From: an uncultured Eubacteriales bacterium | GTDB lineage: Bacteria > Bacillota_A > Clostridia > Lachnospirales > Lachnospiraceae | NCBI GenBank assembly: GCA_902803345.1 | Contig: CADCPV010000429.1 | Coordinates: 1-9,946 of the forward strand | DNA: 9,946 nucleotides | Direction of reading: 5' to 3' | Shown here: piece after piece, positions 6,569-9,946 of the stretch | Position numbering within the stretch: the first letter of the stretch is position 1 | Layout of the letters: every line of letters starts with the position of its first letter | Translations under genes and position numbers: made by a program | The notes under the pieces: generated by a model | Told to the model about the DNA's origin: nothing | Database searches by the model: none | Seen by the model: only the letters and a program-made list of their open reading frames with translations

Positions 6569-7144
6569 ATGTTCTGTGTAAAATGTGGAAGTCAGATTGC
6601 GGACGGTGCAAAATTCTGCCCGGTCTGCGGAAACGTCATTGAAATGGAGCCGAAGTCGGCAGCGCCGGAAGTCCCGGAAGCACCGCAGCCTGCAGCGGAA
6701 CCCACTCCGGTTCCGGTACAGCCGGTTTATCAGGAACCCGTGCAGCAGCCCGTTCAGCCCCCGGTACAGCCTGTACCGCAGCCCGAACCCGAACCGAAGC
6801 CGGTTTACCGCGCAGAGGATGATGAGGATTTCTCTCCGAAGCAGGTAAGAATCCTGGTCCGTACGATGGCCGTGATCAGCTATCTCGGCGCGACCCTGTT
6901 CTTCCCGATGTTCGTGTTCAAAGAGAAACCCTGGATCCGTCATCATGTCAATAACGGCCTTGTGCTCTTTATCTTCGGAGGCGGAGCTGCCGTCATCATG
7001 GTGATCCCGATCGTCGGATGGATTCTTGGCGGTATTGTCGCGGTGTTTGTGTGCGTACTGGAAATCATGGGCATCATCAAGTCCATCAAGGGCCAGATGT
7101 TCGATATGCCGTGGTTCTTCGGTAAGATCAAGATTCTGAAATAA
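6569..7144 (+). CDS. Zinc-ribbon, proline-rich linker, DUF4870-like membrane protein
   Basis: The 191-residue protein has an N-terminal zinc ribbon with Cys3, Cys6, Cys17 and Cys20 (MFCVKCG and FCPVCG knuckles). A proline/glutamine/glutamate-rich linker follows (about 30-80, with PVQP-type repeats). A C-terminal membrane domain has hydrophobic segments at about 99-117, 130-149 and 151-171. The membrane part, including the WIRHHVNNGLVLFI stretch, resembles DUF4870-type proteins of unknown function. The ribbon and linker should lie in the cytosol. I place the start at 6569 because GAGAGG (6556-6561) is 7 nt before it and the protein then begins directly with the ribbon; an ATG at 6563 is only 1 nt from that site. 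The gene stands alone between the two inverted palindromic elements. No function can be assigned. Confidence 0.85.
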   Translation: MFCVKCGSQIADGAKFCPVCGNVIEMEPKSAAPEVPEAPQPAAEPTPVPVQPVYQEPVQQPVQPPVQPVPQPEPEPKPVYRAEDDEDFSPKQVRILVRTMAVISYLGATLFFPMFVFKEKPWIRHHVNNGLVLFIFGGGAAVIMVIPIVGWILGGIVAVFVCVLEIMGIIKSIKGQMFDMPWFFGKIKILK

Positions 7145-7151
7145 GGGTCAG

Positions 7152-7217
7152 CGCATAAAGAAAAGAGACTCTGAGATGAACACCAGTGTTCGTTCCAGAG
7201 TCTCTTTTCTTTATGCG
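7152..7217. terminator. Bidirectional terminator-like hairpin between convergent genes
   Basis: 22-bp perfect inverted arms (7152-7173 with 7196-7217) have an A-rich left half and a T-rich right half (TCTCTTTTCTTT), so the hairpin reads alike from both strands. It begins 7 nt after the stop of the zinc-ribbon gene and lies 71 nt beyond the 3' end of the convergent membrane protein gene. The T-rich tract is inside the stem rather than after it, so termination is likely but not textbook. Confidence 0.6.
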
Positions 7218-7275
7218 GGCAAGATGCGAAGCATCTCTGCCCGGCCTCATGAGAAATGCGAAGCATTTCGAATGG
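7152..7275. repeat. Three-hairpin palindromic element, copy 2 (inverted)
   Basis: This ~124-nt element is the inverted counterpart of 6257-6382. Block 3 comes first on the plus strand (7152-7217): 22-bp perfect arms, a symmetric 4x4 internal loop, and the core GAACAC-CA-GTGTTC. Block 2 (7216-7243) is a CGGGCA/TGCCCG stem around AGATGC-GAA-GCATCT. Block 1 (7248-7275) is the exact 28-nt reverse complement of 6257-6284. The stem sequences of blocks 2 and 3 differ from copy 1, but pairing, order and core sequences are kept. Confidence 0.8.
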
Positions 7276-7288
7276 GCGGGCTGACCTT

Positions 7289-8029
7289 TTACGCGGCTTC
7301 TGCCGCTGTTTTCTTTTTGTGCTGCCAGGTCCGAAGAGCGTATATCCCGAGAATCAGAAGCCCGGCCGCAAACCCGATCACATTCCGCCACAGCTCATAA
7401 TGCTCAAAATAGTTCTTCGCAAAATAGTCTCCGAGACCGAGAACGGCTGCGGCAACTGCGACAAGGATCATGTTCCGTTTTGTAAAGATTTCCCGAAGCG
7501 GCGTATCCGGCGCGATGGCTTTTTTGATACAGAAAAGTCCGCCGGCTAAAAGTCCTCCGACTAACAGCCATTTCAGGATGACGGAGAGAACCGGTGCGAT
7601 GACGGGTTCGAAGAGTGCCGTGAGAAGCGCGATCACACCGTATCCGATGGCCCAGAGCGGAATGACGAAAAGGACCTTTGCCCAGGAAGGAAGGCTCTGC
7701 ACGAAGCGCTTGATCATATCCTTCAGGCCGCGCTTTTTCTCGTCGGCTTCCTCCTCTTCTTCAGCGGGTTCGTCCTCCTCGGCAGCCTGGATTTCGACGA
7801 TCACAGCCGGTCGCTTGTCGTCCGGATTCACCTGCTGCATGACTTCCGCCGGACTTGAGAAAATGCTCCCAAGAAGAAGACTCGTCGCTGCAAGACCCGC
7901 CGCAGCGCCTGCAGCGGCTTTTTTGATGCCCGATTTCGATTCGCGCTGAACGGATTCTTCCGGCTGTTTTTCTGTTTCGGTTTCTTCTGTTTCCCGGATT
8001 TCTTTCGCATCTGTCACATCACGTTGCAT
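7289..8029 (-). CDS. Acidic multi-pass membrane protein, unknown function
   Basis: The 246-residue protein has a very acidic/polar N-terminus (1-35), an Ala/Gly-rich hydrophobic segment at about 38-58 that could be a first membrane helix or late signal anchor, and a second acidic stretch (83-97, mostly Glu). Four further hydrophobic segments lie at about 117-140, 147-168, 187-203 and 216-233, and the tail is Lys-rich. I recognise no domain. I chose the start at 8029 because GGAGG (8036-8040 on the complement) lies 6 nt upstream and a promoter follows at 8079-8107. An in-frame ATG at 8269 would add 80 residues that overlap the divergent protease gene and its promoter, so it is unlikely. The gene is divergent from the CPBP protease gene; a functional link is only a possibility. 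Confidence 0.75.
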   Translation of the reverse strand: MQRDVTDAKEIRETEETETEKQPEESVQRESKSGIKKAAAGAAAGLAATSLLLGSIFSSPAEVMQQVNPDDKRPAVIVEIQAAEEDEPAEEEEEADEKKRGLKDMIKRFVQSLPSWAKVLFVIPLWAIGYGVIALLTALFEPVIAPVLSVILKWLLVGGLLAGGLFCIKKAIAPDTPLREIFTKRNMILVAVAAAVLGLGDYFAKNYFEHYELWRNVIGFAAGLLILGIYALRTWQHKKKTAAEAA

Positions 8030-8078
8030 TGCCGGCCTCCTTTCTTTCTTCTGTCCAAAGAACCTGTCTCTAAGGGTT

Positions 8079-8107
8079 AATGTAGCAGGCGGGAAGGGCC
8101 TTGTCAA
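8079..8107 (-). promoter_or_regulatory. Sigma-A promoter for the acidic membrane protein gene
   Basis: On the complement, TTGACA (8102-8107) and TACATT (8079-8084) are separated by exactly 17 nt. The predicted start near 8073 gives a leader of about 43 nt. The promoter position supports the translation start at 8029 over the upstream ATG at 8269. Confidence 0.75.
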
Positions 8108-8146
8108 GATGTTCTCCTGCAATTGTTTGTTTCCCTGAGGTTCTAC

Positions 8147-8175
8147 TTGAAAATGCCCGGCTTTTATCATATAAT
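8147..8175 (+). promoter_or_regulatory. Sigma-A promoter for the CPBP protease (and possibly dnaE)
   Basis: TTGAAA (8147-8152) and a perfect TATAAT (8170-8175) are separated by 17 nt. The predicted start near 8182 gives a leader of about 35 nt before the TTG codon. The two divergent -35 boxes are 39 nt apart (8108-8146). Confidence 0.85.
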
Positions 8176-8216
8176 CATAGTCGGAGCAGAATGCGCGGGA
8201 AGAAGAGGAGAAGGAT

Positions 8217-8819
8217 TTGACGGACCGGCTGAATAATCTCTTACGGGAACTGAAATATCTGTGGCTCACGCCGGTCGGCTTTTTCTACTGCCTGTTCATG
8301 AACCTGCTGCTTCTTCTGATCGGCGTCAACGACGGCTCCGGCGCAGTGCGGGACCAGGCGCTTTCGGAGATGTTTTCTAATCAGGAGTGGATGCTCCTTC
8401 TGATCAATCTGTTGATCGCGCCGATCCTGGAGGAACTGTTGTTCCGGAAGCTCCTGTACCAGAAGCTTTTCCGGGAAAAGCTGGGCGTCCGGGTACTTTT
8501 TTCCGCGCTTGTGTCTGCAGCGGTTTTTGCGGTGCTCCACCTGAATGTCCCGCAGGGGATCTATGCTTTCTTCCTTGGGCTCGTGCTCTGCGAGACCCTT
8601 GAACACACGGGAAGCCTTGCGGCAGCGGTCTTTGTGCATGCGGCGGCGAACCTGTTCACTATCCTCGTAAACCGTTATGAGGCGCTGAATGAATTTCTGT
8701 ACGCCTTGCGCATTCCGGCAATGATCGCGGGACTTCTGATATTTCTTCTGGCACTCGGCCTGTTTTACCAGGTCTATGCACCGGAAAGACTGCGCTTTCT
8801 GAAAAAGAATCGGGAATGA
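8217..8819 (+). CDS. CPBP (Abi) family intramembrane metalloprotease
   Basis: The 200-residue membrane protein carries all three motifs of the CPBP/Rce1-type glutamic proteases: EELLFR at 72-77, FAVLH at 104-108 and HAAAN at 141-145. Hydrophobic segments are at about 18-36, 58-71, 92-110, 114-128, 134-150 and 166-186. Characterised relatives process prenylated proteins or peptides, and bacterial members can give bacteriocin self-immunity, but the substrate here is unknown. The start is TTG at 8217, chosen because AGGAG (8206-8210) is 6 nt upstream, a strong promoter lies at 8147-8175, and the next in-frame ATG (residue 28) would remove part of the first membrane helix. The stop is 6 nt before the dnaE start, so cotranscription is likely. 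Confidence 0.9.
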   Translation: MTDRLNNLLRELKYLWLTPVGFFYCLFMNLLLLLIGVNDGSGAVRDQALSEMFSNQEWMLLLINLLIAPILEELLFRKLLYQKLFREKLGVRVLFSALVSAAVFAVLHLNVPQGIYAFFLGLVLCETLEHTGSLAAAVFVHAAANLFTILVNRYEALNEFLYALRIPAMIAGLLIFLLALGLFYQVYAPERLRFLKKNRE

Positions 8820-8825
8820 TCTGAA

Positions 8826-9946
8826 ATGGCCTTTACACACCTCCACGTCCATACCGAATACAGTCTTCTGGACGGCTCCGCGAAGATCGGGGAGCTTGTT
8901 TCGCGCGCGAAGGAGCTGGGTTTCGATTCGCTTGCGATCACGGACCACGGAGTGATGTACGGCGTCATTGACTTCTATAAGGCCTGCAGAAAGGCCGGAA
9001 TTAAGCCGATTCTTGGATGCGAGGTCTATGTCGCGCCGAATTCCCGCTTTGACCGGGAACTTCAGGGCGGGGACGACCGCTATTATCATCTGATTCTTTT
9101 GGCAGAGAACAATACCGGCTATGAGAACCTGACGCGGATTGTCTCGCGGGGCTTCATGGACGGTTTCTATTACAGGCCAAGAGTGGACAAGGAACTCCTC
9201 CGGGAGTATCACGAAGGCCTGATCTGCACGAGCGCCTGCCTTGCGGGCGAGGTGCAGCGCTGCATCCTCAAGGGCATGTATGAGGAGGCGAAAGCCTGCG
9301 CACTGTCATATCAGGAGATTTTCGGGGCGGGGAATTACTATCTCGAGCTGCAGGACCACGGTCTTGACGAACAGAAAAAGGTCAATCAGGGCCTGATGCG
9401 CCTGCATGCAGAGACCGGGATTCCGCTTGTAGCCACAAACGATTCCCATTACATCTACAAAGAGGACTGGGAAGCGCACGATATCCTGCTGTGCATCCAG
9501 ACCCAGAAAAAGCTTTCGGATGAGGACCGCCTGAAATACGCGGAGGGCCAGTTCTATCTCCGTTCAGAAGAGGAGATGCGGGCGCTGTTCCCCTATGCGC
9601 AGGATGCCTGCGACAACACGGCGAAAATCGCCGCGCGCTGCAATGTTGAGATCGAATTCGGTGTGACAAAACTTCCGAAATTTGCTGTCCCCGAAGGCTA
9701 TACCTCCGAAAGCTATCTGGAAGAACTCTGTGAAAAAGGCTTCCGGGAGCGCTATCCAAACGCCGATCAGGAGCTTCGGGAGCGGCTCCGTTATGAACTT
9801 GACACGATCCGGACGATGGGCTATGTGGACTACTTCCTGATCGTCTGGGACTATATCAATTACGCGAAGCAGCACGGCATCCCGGTCGGACCCGGCAGAG
9901 GCTCCGGCGCAGGATCGGTCGTCGCCTATTCGCTTCGGATCACGGA
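8826..9946 (+). CDS. dnaE: DNA polymerase III subunit alpha (DnaE), N-terminal part, cut by window end
   Basis: This is the first 373 residues of the replicative polymerase alpha subunit. The N-terminal PHP domain shows [13 protein letters not shown] (5-17) with the HxH pair, AITDHG (37-42), CEVYV (65-69), Cys137 in CTSACLAGE, and NDSHY (205-209). These metal-site residues are all present, so the PHP domain may be active. The polymerase part begins with the signature [15 protein letters not shown] (355-369), where the more usual form is GPGRGSAAGS. It is DnaE and not PolC, since the PHP domain is at the extreme N-terminus with no inserted exonuclease. The ATG at 8826 has only a weak GGGA upstream, and translation is probably coupled to the protease that ends 6 nt earlier. 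About two thirds of the gene lies beyond the window. Confidence 0.97.
   Translation, partial: MAFTHLHVHTEYSLLDGSAKIGELVSRAKELGFDSLAITDHGVMYGVIDFYKACRKAGIKPILGCEVYVAPNSRFDRELQGGDDRYYHLILLAENNTGYENLTRIVSRGFMDGFYYRPRVDKELLREYHEGLICTSACLAGEVQRCILKGMYEEAKACALSYQEIFGAGNYYLELQDHGLDEQKKVNQGLMRLHAETGIPLVATNDSHYIYKEDWEAHDILLCIQTQKKLSDEDRLKYAEGQFYLRSEEEMRALFPYAQDACDNTAKIAARCNVEIEFGVTKLPKFAVPEGYTSESYLEELCEKGFRERYPNADQELRERLRYELDTIRTMGYVDYFLIVWDYINYAKQHGIPVGPGRGSGAGSVVAYSLRIT

Noticed and set aside
6371..6946. Minus-strand open frame across the zinc-ribbon leader and linker
   Set aside because: Its Arg/Tyr-rich repeats are the complement of the proline-rich linker codons, so it is a shadow.
6257..7275. 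Inverted repeats considered as ends of an insertion sequence
   Set aside because: The gene between them is a zinc-ribbon membrane protein and not a transposase, and no target-site duplication is evident. The repeats are themselves complete multi-hairpin units rather than simple terminal repeats.
7176..7400. Plus-strand short frame inside palindromic element copy 2
   Set aside because: It starts inside the hairpin, has no ribosome binding site, and runs into the 3' end of the minus-strand membrane protein gene.
8241..9212. Long minus-strand open frame opposite the CPBP protease and dnaE
   Set aside because: Both plus-strand genes have clear family motifs. The antisense frame has no recognisable domain and runs across two genes.

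Overview
The window looks like a chromosomal segment from a moderately GC-rich low-GC-phylum (Firmicutes) anaerobe, most likely a Lachnospiraceae-type Clostridia member. The evidence is a type III glutamine synthetase (GlnN), a small four-cysteine protein resembling the DUF6472 family, strong AGGAGG-type ribosome binding sites, sigma-A promoters and Clostridia-like DnaE. The assignment to Lachnospiraceae is inference. No tRNA, rRNA, CRISPR array, transposase or phage gene was seen.

Layout. (1) 1-813: the 3' end of an acylphosphatase, then a YgjP-type HExxH metallopeptidase whose ribosome binding site overlaps the acylphosphatase stop codon. (2) 856-2949: glutamine synthetase III, closed by a strong intrinsic terminator at 2957-2990. 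(3) 3006-3515, minus strand: an acidic repeat protein with a duplicated Trp-containing domain and a C-terminal array of 11-residue helical repeats. It is transcribed divergently from 3733-4755, a PLP-dependent low-specificity threonine aldolase-like enzyme, and both have recognisable sigma-A promoters in the shared intergenic region. (4) 4769-4945: the small Cys protein, in an operon with the aldolase, followed by a leader with a stem-loop and a Gfo/Idh/MocA oxidoreductase (5046-6221). (5) 6257-7275: two inverted copies of a roughly 125-nt three-hairpin palindromic element that bracket a zinc-ribbon membrane protein (6569-7144). The outermost hairpins appear to work as terminators. (6) 7289-8029, minus strand: an acidic multi-pass membrane protein of unknown function, divergent from a CPBP-family intramembrane protease (8217-8819, TTG start). 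Each of these has a near-consensus sigma-A promoter. (7) 8826-end: the N-terminal part of DNA polymerase III alpha (DnaE), six bases after the protease stop.

Most genes are housekeeping or metabolic (nitrogen assimilation, amino-acid metabolism, replication) and show no common pathway. The most unusual content is non-coding: the pair of modular palindromic elements at 6257-6382 and 7152-7275. They share a 28-nt block exactly (inverted) and keep the same order of hairpins although most stem sequences have diverged. The next most unusual item is the hendecad-repeat protein at 3006-3515, whose repeat units are identical in protein but differ at many synonymous sites.
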